Source: an uncultured Eubacteriales bacterium
GTDB lineage: Bacteria; Bacillota; Clostridia; Peptostreptococcales; Anaerovoracaceae
NCBI GenBank assembly: GCA_900553025.1
Contig: USBT01000002.1
Location: 1-64,000, forward strand
Direction of reading: 5' to 3'
Length of the DNA: 64,000 nucleotides
The stretch's first letter is position 1; every line of letters begins with the position of its first letter. This document shows positions 45,275 through 53,304 of this stretch, in pieces. The notes below the pieces were generated by a model that was not told the DNA's origin, made no database searches, and saw only the letters and a list, made by a program, of their open reading frames with translations. Both the position numbers and the translations under genes were made by a program.

Positions 45275-45751
45275 ATGTTTAAAAAAATTAGAAAATTTAA
45301 AAATGAAATTAATCAAGCAGAAGTAAAAAAGTTGTTAACGAATTCAAGGCGTGGGATTTTAGCGATGAATGGAGATGACGGTTATCCTTATGCTATACCT
45401 TTAAATTATTTATATGATGAAGCTGAGGAAAAAATCTTTTTTCACGGGGCTAAGGCAGGCTATAAGGTTGATTGTCTAAAATCATCGGACAAGGTTTGCT
45501 TTACGGTCATAGGGAACGAAATGATTAGAGATGAGGAATGGGCTCCGTATATGCAGAGTGCAGTAGTATTCGGTAGATGCAAACTAATTGACGATAAGCA
45601 AACTGCCATGAAGAGGCTCAAAGACTTTGCGATGAAGTATTACCCTATGGAGGATATGGTTCTTGATGGAATTAAGGCATCCGGCGAGGCTACGCAGATG
45701 TTTGAGATAGACGTTGAGTACATGACAGGTAAGGAAGTACAGGAGAAATAG
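45275..45751 (+). CDS. Pyridoxamine 5'-phosphate oxidase-family (NimA-like) flavoprotein
   Basis: 158-residue split-barrel flavin-binding protein. RRGILAMNGDDGYPYAIPLNYLYDE and IFFHGAKAGYKVDCLKSSDKVCFTV match the NimA/PNPOx-like group, some of whose members inactivate nitroimidazoles. Most members have no known substrate, and resistance should not be inferred. It begins 8 bp after rpoZ and ends at an intrinsic terminator. Confidence 0.85.
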   Translation: MFKKIRKFKNEINQAEVKKLLTNSRRGILAMNGDDGYPYAIPLNYLYDEAEEKIFFHGAKAGYKVDCLKSSDKVCFTVIGNEMIRDEEWAPYMQSAVVFGRCKLIDDKQTAMKRLKDFAMKYYPMEDMVLDGIKASGEATQMFEIDVEYMTGKEVQEK

Positions 45752-45823
45752 CCCAGCAGAGCATTCTAAAAATGCAAAGATTAAAATAAGAAAATTTAAT
45801 ATGCATAATATAAAACGAAGCTA

Positions 45824-45850
45824 AGCACTTACAATTGTAGGTGCTTTTTT
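45824..45850 (+). terminator. Intrinsic terminator after the NimA-like gene
   Basis: A 9-bp stem (AGCACTTAC with GTAGGTGCT, one G-U) around an AATT loop runs into TTTTTT. Confidence 0.85.
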
Positions 45851-45905
45851 ATCAAAATAAAGATATATTGGCAGTGTAATTATAGCTGTAATAAGAAAGA
45901 AATAT

Positions 45906-46055
45906 CTAATTATAGAGCATTTTCAGATTTTTAGCCCAAGCCATTTCGTCGTCCCTGTTACCAGGTCTGTTGTATTCCCAGAAAAAATATATACTCTGCT
46001 TGGAAACCGTAAAAATTCTAATTGTTCTAATTTTTGAGAAACGATTAGGATTGAT
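45906..46055 (-). pseudogene. Unidentified ORF remnant (about 49 codons, no start)
   Basis: A reverse-strand frame bounded by TAA (46058-46056) and TAG (45908-45906) reads like folded protein (SIYFFWEYNRPGNRDDEMAW), rich in aromatic and charged residues, but has no start codon or Shine-Dalgarno at its head. I do not recognise the family. It may be the C-terminus of a gene lost when phd-doc arrived or decayed. Confidence 0.3.
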
Positions 46056-46079
46056 TTATCCTAGTATTTGCTGTACAAT
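46046..46079 (+). promoter_or_regulatory. phd-doc promoter with overlapping dyad
   Basis: TTGATT (46051-46056), a 17-bp spacer and TACAAT (46074-46079) form a good promoter 24 bp before the phd start. TAGGAT (46046-46051) and ATCCTA (46058-46063) form an inverted repeat covering the -35 box, a likely operator for Phd autoregulation. Confidence 0.55.
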
Positions 46080-46102
46080 ACTCTGAAAGGGAGGTTATGA
46101 AT

Positions 46103-46345
46103 ATGAATATAAATACAGATACACTTGTTTCTATTTCAGAAGCAAATCAAAATTTTTCCAAAGTGGCTCGGATCGTTGATAAATACGGTTCAGCTGTAAT
46201 TTTAAAAAATAATTCTCCTCGTTATGTTATTTTGGACTTTTCGAAAACTGAAGAAGTTTGCACACCTGCTGACGATGAAGTTATGGCTTTGTCCGATATT
46301 TTTATTAAACGGAACAAGAAGGTTTATGAGGAGTTAGCCAAATGA
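46103..46345 (+). CDS. phd: Antitoxin, Phd/YefM family
   Basis: 80-residue antitoxin. The N-terminal DNA-binding part (VSISEANQNFSKVARIVDKYGSAVILKNNSPRYVIL) is the Phd/YefM fold; the acidic C-terminal tail would bind and neutralise Doc. ATG 46103 gives 8-bp spacing from AAGGGAGG (46087-46094); ATG 46097 in the same frame is too close. Its stop overlaps the doc start as ATGA. Confidence 0.88.
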   Translation: MNINTDTLVSISEANQNFSKVARIVDKYGSAVILKNNSPRYVILDFSKTEEVCTPADDEVMALSDIFIKRNKKVYEELAK

Positions 46346-46732
46346 AATATCTGACAAAAAATCAGATTATTAAACTTCATAAAGTTTTGATTGAGACTAG
46401 TGGAGGAGTTTTAGGTATAAGAGATGAAGGGTTGCTTGATTCTGCAATCAAAACACCACTCCAGACTTTTGAAAATATCGAACTTTATCCATCTACCCTT
46501 GATAAAGCTATGCGACTAGCCTATGGTATTATTATATGGTATTATTAAAAACCATCCATTTATTGATGGCAACAAGAGAGTTGCTACACATGTAATGCTA
46601 ATATTTCTTGAGTTAAATGGGATAAAGTTGTCTTACAAGGATGAGGAGTTGATTGATATCATTTTGAAAGTTGCTTCAAGTCATTCTAATGAAAGTGAGC
46701 TTTATAACTGGATTGACAAGCATCAAGTATAA
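46342..46732 (+). pseudogene. doc: Doc-family toxin, frameshifted by a 13-bp tandem duplication
   Basis: Doc toxins are Fic-fold kinases that phosphorylate EF-Tu. The first frame (46342-46548) gives the N-terminal half, including GGVLGIRDEGLLDSAIKTP; a second frame (46523-46732) gives the catalytic half with HPFIDGNKRVATH, the intact Fic motif. TATGGTATTATTA occurs twice in direct succession at 46522-46534 and 46535-46547. Removing one copy restores a 125-codon gene reading ...LAYGIIKNHPF..., the normal Doc length. As written, the toxin is inactive unless the internal ATG 46523 is used, and no Shine-Dalgarno precedes that. Confidence 0.88.
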
Positions 46733-46784
46733 TATGCCCGTATATTACAAACACGTTTTTTTTGAAAAATTATTACAGAGAAAT

Positions 46785-46828
46785 AAAATAGCTGTGCAGC
46801 ACTGAAATTAAGTGTGCACAGCTATTTT
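46785..46828. terminator. Bidirectional terminator between doc and asp23
   Basis: A perfect 13-bp stem (AAAATAGCTGTGC with GCACAGCTATTTT) has A-rich left and T-rich right flanks, fitting the convergent genes on both sides. Confidence 0.75.
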
Positions 46829-46881
46829 GCTAGATAAATTTATTGAGAGTTTAAACTCTAAGATTCTCTTAATTCATATAA

Positions 46882-47352
46882 TTATTGGTCTTTAGACTGC
46901 ATCTGTCTGTATTCTTTTTCAGTCATAATGTCGCTAACCTTCATATTGACAGAAGTAACATTAAGACCAGTCATTTCGCGAACCTTTTCTCTGATAGTAT
47001 CTTTTACCTTTGTGAAGATTCTAGGAGCACTCTGTCCGTATTCAAGTATTGCTTTTAAATCAACAACTACGTTGTTTTCGTCAACTTCAACGCTAACGCC
47101 CTGAGTGTTGGTATCTGTGCTTGAAGCAAATGCTTCGGTGATACCTGAAAAGAATCCACCCTTAAGCTCAAGAACTCCGGGGATATCTCTTGCAGCAAGT
47201 GCTGCAATTTTCTCAATTACATAGTCATCAAATTTAAGAGTATCTGTTCTCTTTTCAATTTCTTTTTCTTCTTTTTTCTCCTCAATCTTGTCCTGAATTG
47301 AATCAGTTGCCTTTTCTATAACGTTTTTGTCTTTTTCGTTTGTGTTAGCCAT
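46882..47352 (-). CDS. Asp23/Gls24-family envelope stress protein
   Basis: 156 residues. A Lys/Glu-rich N-terminal extension (about 1-40) precedes the Asp23 domain (FDDYVIEKIAALAARDIPGV, VDLKAILEYGQSAPRIF, VREMTGLNVTSVNMKV). In Staphylococcus Asp23 forms filaments under the membrane held by AmaP, and loss induces cell-wall stress genes. Here asp23, DUF2273 and amaP form one reverse operon. GGAGG precedes the ATG. Confidence 0.92.
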   Translation of the reverse strand: MANTNEKDKNVIEKATDSIQDKIEEKKEEKEIEKRTDTLKFDDYVIEKIAALAARDIPGVLELKGGFFSGITEAFASSTDTNTQGVSVEVDENNVVVDLKAILEYGQSAPRIFTKVKDTIREKVREMTGLNVTSVNMKVSDIMTEKEYRQMQSKDQ

Positions 47353-47494
47353 AATATTCCTCCATTTTGATAGGCCATAGGCCCTTTAAATAACATCTAT
47401 CTAAAATTTATAATTAAAAATTTTATATCTTAAACGACTATATTTCTAAAAGATAAAACTGCATTAGTTAAAACATGATTATATGAGCGATCAT

Positions 47495-47836
47495 TTATTT
47501 GAGTAATCTTTTTAGCAAATGGTAAACCCAAAGCTCCTTATCTTTGTATTGACCATACATAAAACCAACTCCAGTGAGCAGGATTATCAAAATAGTTTCC
47601 CAGAATCCTAAGATAATAAAGCATAGTGCTATAATCAGTCCGATTAACGTGAGAACCACAGTATTTGGATGATCCTTATACATCCTCATGAATAGACAAT
47701 CCTTTTTTTCAGTAGCTTTATCACATTGGTCGCTATTGTTTGGCTTGCTTGAACTACTCGAACTTTGCTTTTGTTTCCCTGCAGCAGAGGCGGTAGTATT
47801 CTGTTTTGTGTTCTTCTTTGTTTCCTGATTTGCCAT
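47495..47836 (-). CDS. DUF2273 small membrane protein
   Basis: 113 residues: a Gln/Ser/Lys-rich hydrophilic N-terminus (about 1-50), then MYKDHPNTVVLTLIGLIIALCFIILGFWETILIILLTGVGFMYGQYKD, two membrane segments typical of DUF2273. The family co-occurs with AmaP and Asp23. AGGAGGTCGG precedes the ATG. The 142-bp spacer downstream contains no gene. Confidence 0.88.
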   Translation of the reverse strand: MANQETKKNTKQNTTASAAGKQKQSSSSSSKPNNSDQCDKATEKKDCLFMRMYKDHPNTVVLTLIGLIIALCFIILGFWETILIILLTGVGFMYGQYKDKELWVYHLLKRLLK

Positions 47837-47847
47837 TCCGACCTCCT

Positions 47848-48447
47848 TTACTCAATTGACATTGAATTTGAACCATCGTTTGAAGTATCATCTGAAGTTC
47901 GATCATCTCGTTCGTCTAGAGTGATATGAACATCAGCAATATCTTTTCCAATAAAGTTATTGATGTCCATCCTGAGTTTTTCTTTAATTTCTAAAGAAAG
48001 ACTTGAAAGATCATGTACTCCATAAACGCCAGCTCTTGCATTTGCGATAATTTTTTTGTTGTTTCCGTCGAGTATTTTGCAGCTGACATCTGGGTCCTTA
48101 AGCGATGGAAATTGTCTCAAAGATCTAAGAGCATATGCCTCGATGGCATCGTCTGTTAAAACAACCTTACCGTCCTGGTCAACGAGGGTTAAGCTACTTC
48201 TTGATGATGCCCTCAAAAGAGTTGATATCAACAAAATAACTGCTCCAAGTACCACAAGCCCGCTCATAATTGCAATAATGTATGTGCCGTAATCCGTAGC
48301 GGAAAACGCCAGAAAACTTGTTTGGGCTTTTCCTAAGTTCAATCCTAACAATGGCGAATATCCTTCAAGAGCAATAAATGTAAACACACTCATTATTATT
48401 GCCAATATTGCGAAAATAATTCTTATTGATTTAATAAATTTTGACAA
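47848..48447 (-). CDS. amaP: Alkaline shock response membrane anchor AmaP
   Basis: 199 residues with two N-terminal membrane helices (about 8-30 and 55-78) and a cytoplasmic domain related to Asp23 (ANARAGVYGVHDLSSLSLEIKEKLRMD). AmaP tethers Asp23 to the membrane. The Ser/Asp-rich tail is unusual in length. Start is TTG 48447 with AGGAGGTG upstream. First gene of the amaP-DUF2273-asp23 operon. Confidence 0.87.
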   Translation of the reverse strand: MSKFIKSIRIIFAILAIIMSVFTFIALEGYSPLLGLNLGKAQTSFLAFSATDYGTYIIAIMSGLVVLGAVILLISTLLRASSRSSLTLVDQDGKVVLTDDAIEAYALRSLRQFPSLKDPDVSCKILDGNNKKIIANARAGVYGVHDLSSLSLEIKEKLRMDINNFIGKDIADVHITLDERDDRTSDDTSNDGSNSMSIE

Positions 48448-48581
48448 GGACTACACCTCCTAAACTTCTTTACTTTAAGTCAATTTTTAATAAGAATCAA
48501 AGCGATTGATAATTATATTATGCCCGGTAAAGCCAGAATTAAACATTTTTGGGAAATAAATATTTTGGACGAAAGTCGCCC

Positions 48582-48610
48582 TTGACATCAACGCAATTAT
48601 CAAGTAAAAT
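48582..48610 (+). promoter_or_regulatory. infC operon promoter
   Basis: TTGACA (48582-48587), 17-bp spacer and TAAAAT (48605-48610), near consensus. Confidence 0.85.
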
Positions 48611-48836
48611 ACATAGCGTATGAAGAAGAAGATATCCACCTTCTCACCGCTAGGGGCATTTTATCTGCGGATAGTCCGACAGATTATTTTGTTACTGAAG
48701 CAGGTTCATAAGAATTAGTTTACAAGGCAAAGTGCATAACATCTATGTAATGCTAGTTATGCAGTTTGTGCAAAACTTATGAAACGATGAGAATGGACGG
48801 ATACTTCAGTGTCTGTCTTTTTTATATATAGGAGGT
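48611..48836 (+). ncRNA. infC-rpmI-rplT leader with attenuator, L20-leader-like
   Basis: About 225 nt of untranslated leader separates the promoter from infC. It contains several potential stems and ends in a terminator hairpin at 48796-48823, 7 bp before the Shine-Dalgarno. Firmicutes regulate this operon by binding of L20 to such a leader, which favours termination. I infer the same here from position and the terminator; the L20-binding fold was not verified. The spacer 48448-48843 holds no gene. Confidence 0.55.
48796..48823 (+). terminator. Leader terminator (attenuator) before infC
   Basis: GACGGATAC pairs with GTGTCTGTC (9 bp, two G-U) around TTCA, followed by six T. Confidence 0.8.
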
Positions 48837-48843
48837 AATAAAA

Positions 48844-49362
48844 ATTAGCAAAAATAAAACCAAAATCAACGAAGAGATTCGTGAAAATGAGCTGAGAGTA
48901 ATTGACGAAACCGGCACAATGATTGGTGTTATTTCAAGAAGTGAGGCTCTATCTCTTGCAGATGATAGAGGACTTGATTTGGTAAATGTTTCGCCAAACG
49001 CGAATCCACCTGTTTGCAAGCTGCTCGACTACGGTAAGTACAGATATGAACAGCAGAAGAGAGAAAAAGAAGCTAAGAAGAAACAGGTTAGCATTCAGGT
49101 TAAAGAGATAAGGCTAAGTGTTTCGATAGAGGAACATGATTTGAATGTAAAAGCTAAGACGGCAACTAAATTTCTTAAGGGTGGGAATAAGGTCAAGGTT
49201 AGTTTAAGGTTCAGAGGTCGTGAGAGAAATCATGTACCGCAAGCCCAAGAGGTAATGAGAAATTTTGCAGAAATTATTTCCGAATATGGTGAGATTGAAA
49301 AAAATCCTAAAATGGAAGGTAGAAGTCTTATCATGTTCATTTCACCTAAGACTGATAAGTAA
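48844..49362 (+). CDS. infC: Translation initiation factor IF-3 (ATT start)
   Basis: 172-residue IF-3, which keeps 30S subunits free and checks start-codon pairing. The N-terminal domain KINEEIRENELRVID is only included if translation starts at ATT 48844, placed 7 bp after AGGAGGT (48830-48836). ATG 48919 would remove this domain. AUU is the known autoregulatory start codon of infC in many bacteria. The linker is Lys-rich (EQQKREKEAKKKQ) and the C-terminal domain (IRLSVSIEEHDLNVKAKTA) is complete. rpmI lies 195 bp downstream. Confidence 0.95.
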   Translation: MSKNKTKINEEIRENELRVIDETGTMIGVISRSEALSLADDRGLDLVNVSPNANPPVCKLLDYGKYRYEQQKREKEAKKKQVSIQVKEIRLSVSIEEHDLNVKAKTATKFLKGGNKVKVSLRFRGRERNHVPQAQEVMRNFAEIISEYGEIEKNPKMEGRSLIMFISPKTDK

Positions 49363-49557
49363 GAGTATAATTTGGTTAGGCTCTGAAAATTAGAATTTTT
49401 GGACCTCAAGGACTTGATGAAAAATCGGAATTTGAGGACCTGGCAAACAGATGAAAGACGGATAAATTCAGAGAAACCGAAGCAGCAATTGAAACGCAAT
49501 AGCCAATCGAAGGCGGGTGTTTTGTGCCATGCTGCAAGGATATGAGGAGGAATAAAA

Positions 49558-49758
49558 ATGGCAAAGAATAAGATGAAATCCCACAGAGGGGCAAAGAAAA
49601 GACTTAAGTTAACAGGTAGCGGAAAAATTAAGAGATTTAAGGCATTTAAGAGCCACATCCTTACCAAGAAGGCTGCTAAGAGAAAAAGAGGTCTGAGGAA
49701 GTCAACGATAGTTACATCTGCAGATCACAAGAGAATGCTAAGGGCAATGGGTAAATAG
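49558..49758 (+). CDS. rpmI: 50S ribosomal protein L35
   Basis: 66-residue L35, strongly basic, with [19 protein letters not shown] at the N-terminus and KRMLRAMG at the end, all typical. A GAGGAGG Shine-Dalgarno precedes the ATG. The 195-bp gap after infC is longer than usual and contains no gene; it has CCTCAA/TTGAGG arms near 49404-49438. Confidence 0.97.
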   Translation: MAKNKMKSHRGAKKRLKLTGSGKIKRFKAFKSHILTKKAAKRKRGLRKSTIVTSADHKRMLRAMGK

Positions 49759-49768
49759 GAGGTAAGAA

Positions 49769-50125
49769 ATGGCTAGAGTTAAAGGTGCTGTAAACGCAAA
49801 GAAAAAACATAAGAAAATTTTAAAACAGGCTAAGGGCTTTTATGGGGCAAAGAGCAGAACTTTTAGGGCTGCAAACCCTGCTGTTATGAGGTCGCTACGT
49901 TCGGCTTATATAGGAAGAAAACAAAAGAAGAGACAGTATAGACAGATGTGGATTGCAAGAATCAATGCCGCTGCAAGGATGAACGATATTTCTTACAGCA
50001 AATTGATGAACGGACTTAGAAAAGCTAATATTGATATTAACAGAAAAATGCTTTCTGAGCTTGCAATTCATGATGCAAAGGCGTTCACTACGCTCTGCGA
50101 AACTGCAAAATCTGCGCTTAAATAG
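49769..50125 (+). CDS. rplT: 50S ribosomal protein L20
   Basis: 118-residue L20, an early 23S rRNA-binding assembly protein and the usual autoregulator of this operon. [20 protein letters not shown] and the C-terminal globular domain ([20 protein letters not shown]) are canonical. It starts 10 bp after rpmI. Confidence 0.98.
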   Translation: MARVKGAVNAKKKHKKILKQAKGFYGAKSRTFRAANPAVMRSLRSAYIGRKQKKRQYRQMWIARINAAARMNDISYSKLMNGLRKANIDINRKMLSELAIHDAKAFTTLCETAKSALK

Positions 50126-50131
50126 AATTTT

Positions 50132-50165
50132 ATGGGGAGGGGCAATTTGTCGCTCCCTATTTTTT
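50132..50165 (+). terminator. Intrinsic terminator after rplT
   Basis: ATGGGGAG (50132-50139) pairs with CTCCCTAT (50153-50160; one G-T) and the stem continues weakly inward; a T tract follows at 50160-50165. It overlaps the leader of coaBC. Confidence 0.75.
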
Positions 50166-50178
50166 GAGGATTTTTGAT

Positions 50179-51402
50179 ATGTTAAAAGGGAAAAACGTAA
50201 TCCTAGGTGTCACTGGAGGCATTGCGGCATACAAAATAGTTGGGCTGGCGAGTGCTCTTGTGAAGCAGGGGGCATCAGTCAATGTCTTGATGACAGAAGC
50301 GGCAACGCATTTTATCACTCAGGATACTTTTGAAGCTATTACGAAAAACAAAGCGATTGTTGACACTTTTGATCGCAATTTTGAATATGAGGTTGAACAT
50401 ATTGCACTTGCGAAGAAGGCGGATATATTCTTGGTTGCGCCTGCGACGGCGAATACAATCGCTAAGCTCGCACACGGCATTGCTGACAATATGCTGACGA
50501 CGACTTTTCTGGCTTGCACATGTCCGAAGATGGTCGCACCTGCGATGAATACCGAAATGTATAATAACGAAGTTACGCAAGAGAACATGGATAAGCTAGA
50601 ATCCATGGGTGTAACAGTGATTCCAGCGGATTCGGGTCGTCTGGCTTGTGGCGATACGGGTATCGGGAAGATGCCGGAGCCGGAGCTACTTCTTGCTTAT
50701 ATTGAAAAGGAGATAGCAAGAGAGAAGGATATGGAAGGGATGCACGTTCTTGTGACGGCTGGCGCGACGAAGGAGCCACTTGATCCTGTAAGATTTATAA
50801 CTAATCATTCAACTGGCAAGATGGGTTTTGCCATTGTAAAGGAATGCATGCTAAGAGGAGCAAAGGTTGTGCTTTGCAAGGCCTCAACTTCTTCTACTCC
50901 ACCTGAGTTTGTTGACATCATTGATACGCCGACATCTGCAGAGATGTTTGAGGCGTGCAAGAGATATGGTAGAGGTGCTGACTTTATTATTAAGGCGGCG
51001 GCTGTGTCAGATTACAGACCTGCTGAGGTAGCTGAAAACAAAATGAAGAAGAAGGATGGCGAACTTTCCATTAATCTTGAAAGGACGACAGACATCCTCA
51101 AATATCTCGGCGAGCACAAGAGCCCTTCTCAGGTCATTTGTGGTTTTTCTATGGAAACCGAAAATCTGATAGAGAATTCAACGGCTAAGCTTCATAAGAA
51201 GAATGCTGACCTGATTGTAGCAAATAATTTGAAGGACAGCGGCGCTGGGTTTGGAACGGACACAAACCTTGTAACCCTTATAACAAAAGATGGCTATGAG
51301 AGTCTAGAACTTCTGAGCAAAGCAGATGTTGCAAAAAAAATTATCGATAAACTCATTGAAATTTCAAAGGTTAAGCATGGTGAATTGCCGCTCGAAGAAT
51401 AA
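50179..51402 (+). CDS. coaBC: Bifunctional phosphopantothenoylcysteine decarboxylase/synthetase
   Basis: 407-residue CoaBC, which condenses 4'-phosphopantothenate with cysteine and decarboxylates the product on the way to coenzyme A. The N-terminal CoaC flavoprotein part has GVTGGIAAYK, APATANTIAK and APAMNTEMY; the C-terminal CoaB part (from about residue 185) has TAGATKEPLDPVRFITNHSTGKMG and KAAAVSDYRP. ATG 50179 follows GAGGA; TTG 50164 in the same frame overlaps the terminator T tract. Confidence 0.96.
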   Translation: MLKGKNVILGVTGGIAAYKIVGLASALVKQGASVNVLMTEAATHFITQDTFEAITKNKAIVDTFDRNFEYEVEHIALAKKADIFLVAPATANTIAKLAHGIADNMLTTTFLACTCPKMVAPAMNTEMYNNEVTQENMDKLESMGVTVIPADSGRLACGDTGIGKMPEPELLLAYIEKEIAREKDMEGMHVLVTAGATKEPLDPVRFITNHSTGKMGFAIVKECMLRGAKVVLCKASTSSTPPEFVDIIDTPTSAEMFEACKRYGRGADFIIKAAAVSDYRPAEVAENKMKKKDGELSINLERTTDILKYLGEHKSPSQVICGFSMETENLIENSTAKLHKKNADLIVANNLKDSGAGFGTDTNLVTLITKDGYESLELLSKADVAKKIIDKLIEISKVKHGELPLEE

Positions 51403-51457
51403 TATTTTGTGCTAGAAGCAAATTGATTTTAGTGATAGCATCAAATTGATAGATATA

Positions 51458-51486
51458 TTGAAAAAGCATGGTGTAAATGCTATACT
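51458..51486 (+). promoter_or_regulatory. Promoter of the scaffold/GGGtGRT operon
   Basis: TTGAAA (51458-51463), 17-bp spacer, TATACT (51481-51486), 30 bp before the start codon. No operator-like repeat was recognised. Confidence 0.75.
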
Positions 51487-51516
51487 GATTCTAGAAGAAG
51501 TCACAAGGAGGACCAT

Positions 51517-52209
51517 ATGATTTATACAAAAGAGATTGAGGAGAAATGTATAGTCAACAAGGGAGCAAACCACGGCCCTGCTCCAATTCCTGAAGAGGGT
51601 AAATGGGTTAAGGCCAAGGATATTACAGATATTTCAGGGCTTACCCACGGTGTTGGCTGGTGTGCTCCACAACAGGGCGCATGTAAGTTAACTTTGAATG
51701 TAAAGGATGGAGTTATTCAGGAAGCTCTGATTGAATGTATCGGATGCTCGGGGATGACACACTCGGCAGCGATGGCAGGTGAAATTTTAACTGGAAAAAC
51801 TATTCTTGAGGCGCTCAATACGGACTTAGTCTGTGATGCTATTAATACAGCTATGAGAGAGTTGTTCCTTCAGATTGTTTATGGCAGAACGCAGTCGGCA
51901 TTTTCTGAGGGTGGACTTGCTGTTGGGTCAGGTCTTGAGGACCTTGGAAAGAATATCAGAAGCCAGGTTGCAACAATATATTCTACTGACCTTAAGGGAC
52001 CTAGGTATCTCGAGGTTGCTGAAGGATATGTAGTTGAGCAAGCTCTTGATGAAGAAAATAATATCATCGGCTACAAATATGTAAACTTAGGTAGGATGCT
52101 TGAGCTCATAAAGTCAGGGAAGCCACATAAGGAAGCTTTTGAGGAAGCTAGCGGCACCTATGGCAGATATGATGAGGCTGTTAAGTACATCGATCCAAGG
52201 CATGAATAG
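51517..52209 (+). CDS. NifU/IscU-like iron-sulfur scaffold-type protein
   Basis: 230 residues with a NifU-N/IscU-like core. Cysteines are C11, C49 and C56 (GWCAPQQGAC), C74 and C77 (IECIGCSGMTHSA) and C106. The region GVIQEALIECIGCSGMTHSAAMAGEILTGKT resembles the middle of IscU. The protein is about 100 residues longer than IscU, and the extension (YLEVAEGYVVEQALDEENN) has no Cys. It forms an apparent operon with the GGGtGRT gene 11 bp downstream; no cysteine desulfurase is nearby. Cluster assembly is inferred, not shown. Confidence 0.75.
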   Translation: MIYTKEIEEKCIVNKGANHGPAPIPEEGKWVKAKDITDISGLTHGVGWCAPQQGACKLTLNVKDGVIQEALIECIGCSGMTHSAAMAGEILTGKTILEALNTDLVCDAINTAMRELFLQIVYGRTQSAFSEGGLAVGSGLEDLGKNIRSQVATIYSTDLKGPRYLEVAEGYVVEQALDEENNIIGYKYVNLGRMLELIKSGKPHKEAFEEASGTYGRYDEAVKYIDPRHE

Positions 52210-52220
52210 GAGGTAGACTG

Positions 52221-53216
52221 ATGGTTAATTTTGAAAATTACGAAAGACGTATTGATAAGATTGAAAAGGTGATGTCTGAGCACGGGATAAAGGACCTTGA
52301 GGATGCTAGACAAATTTGTGTTGACAGAGGATTCGACCCTTTAGAGCTTGTTAGAGGCGTTCAGAGAATATGCTTTGATGACGCATGCTGGGCGTATACC
52401 CTAGGTGCAGCGATTGCCATCAAGAAGGGTGCACTTACTGCTGTTGAAGCAGCTAAGGCTATCGGTGAAGGCTTACAGGCTTTCTGTGTTCCTGGATCTG
52501 TTGCAGAGGATAGAAAAGTTGGAATCGGCCACGGGAACTTGGCATCAATGCTTCTGGATGAGAAGACCGAATGTTTCTGCTTCCTTGCGGGACATGAGTC
52601 TTTTGCAGCTGCAGAGGGTGCGATTGGTATCGCAAATTCTGCAAATAAAGTAAGGCAGAAACCGCTTAGAGTTGTTTTGAATGGACTCGGCAAAGACGCT
52701 GCACAGATTATTTCTAGAATCAATGGTTTTACTTATGTAGGAACAAAGTTTGATTATCATAGTGGAAACCTTGAGGTTGTTGAGGAAATTCAGTATTCAA
52801 AGGGCGAACATGGTAAGGTTAAGTGTTTTGGTGCTGATGATGTAAGAGAAGGTGTTGCGATAATGCACTATTCAGGCGTTGATATTTCGATTACTGGAAA
52901 CTCAACCAATCCTACAAGATTTCAGCATCCGGTTGCAGGAACCTACAAAAAGGAAAAGCTTGAGAAGGGCGAGAAGTATTTTTCAGTAGCTTCTGGTGGA
53001 GGAACTGGAAGAACATTGCATCCTGACAACATGGCGGCAGGACCTGCTTCCTATGGTATGACGGATACAATGGGAAGAATGCACTCAGACGCTCAGTTTG
53101 CTGGAAGTTCATCAGTGCCAGCTCACGTTGAGATGATGGGCTTCATTGGAATGGGAAATAACCCTATAGTCGGAGCAACTGTGGCTATGGCGGTCGCTGT
53201 TCAAGAAGGCAAATAA
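52221..53216 (+). CDS. GGGtGRT protein (function unknown)
   Basis: 331-residue soluble protein of the family named for its GGGTGRT motif, here residues 259-265. Six cysteines lie in the first 120 residues (C33, C51, C56, C89, C118, C120). Other conserved-looking stretches are GIGHGNLASMLLDE, LAGHESFAAAEGAIGIAN and STNPTRFQHPVAGTYKKE. Glycine-rich loops suggest a nucleotide or cofactor site. The family occurs next to the scaffold-like gene in anaerobic Firmicutes, and no activity is known to me. AGGAGG precedes the ATG. Confidence 0.85.
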   Translation: MVNFENYERRIDKIEKVMSEHGIKDLEDARQICVDRGFDPLELVRGVQRICFDDACWAYTLGAAIAIKKGALTAVEAAKAIGEGLQAFCVPGSVAEDRKVGIGHGNLASMLLDEKTECFCFLAGHESFAAAEGAIGIANSANKVRQKPLRVVLNGLGKDAAQIISRINGFTYVGTKFDYHSGNLEVVEEIQYSKGEHGKVKCFGADDVREGVAIMHYSGVDISITGNSTNPTRFQHPVAGTYKKEKLEKGEKYFSVASGGGTGRTLHPDNMAAGPASYGMTDTMGRMHSDAQFAGSSSVPAHVEMMGFIGMGNNPIVGATVAMAVAVQEGK

Positions 53217-53304
53217 ATTATTATTAATTTAAGTAAAAGAATTATATAGTAAACCTAATTAAAAATAGTAAGAAGTAATGATTAATTGTAAGGAAGATAG
53301 ATAG

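Larger units (their letters stand above)
45752..46102. other. 351-bp spacer with terminator, ORF remnant and phd promoter
   Basis: The spacer holds the terminator at 45824-45850, a decayed reverse-strand open frame at 45906-46055 and the phd promoter at 46051-46079. It marks the left edge of a small accessory patch between conserved backbone genes. Confidence 0.6.

Noticed and set aside
46523..46732. Separate functional small protein from the second doc frame
   Set aside because: It starts inside the duplicated 13-bp unit, has no Shine-Dalgarno, and its sequence is simply the C-terminal half of Doc.
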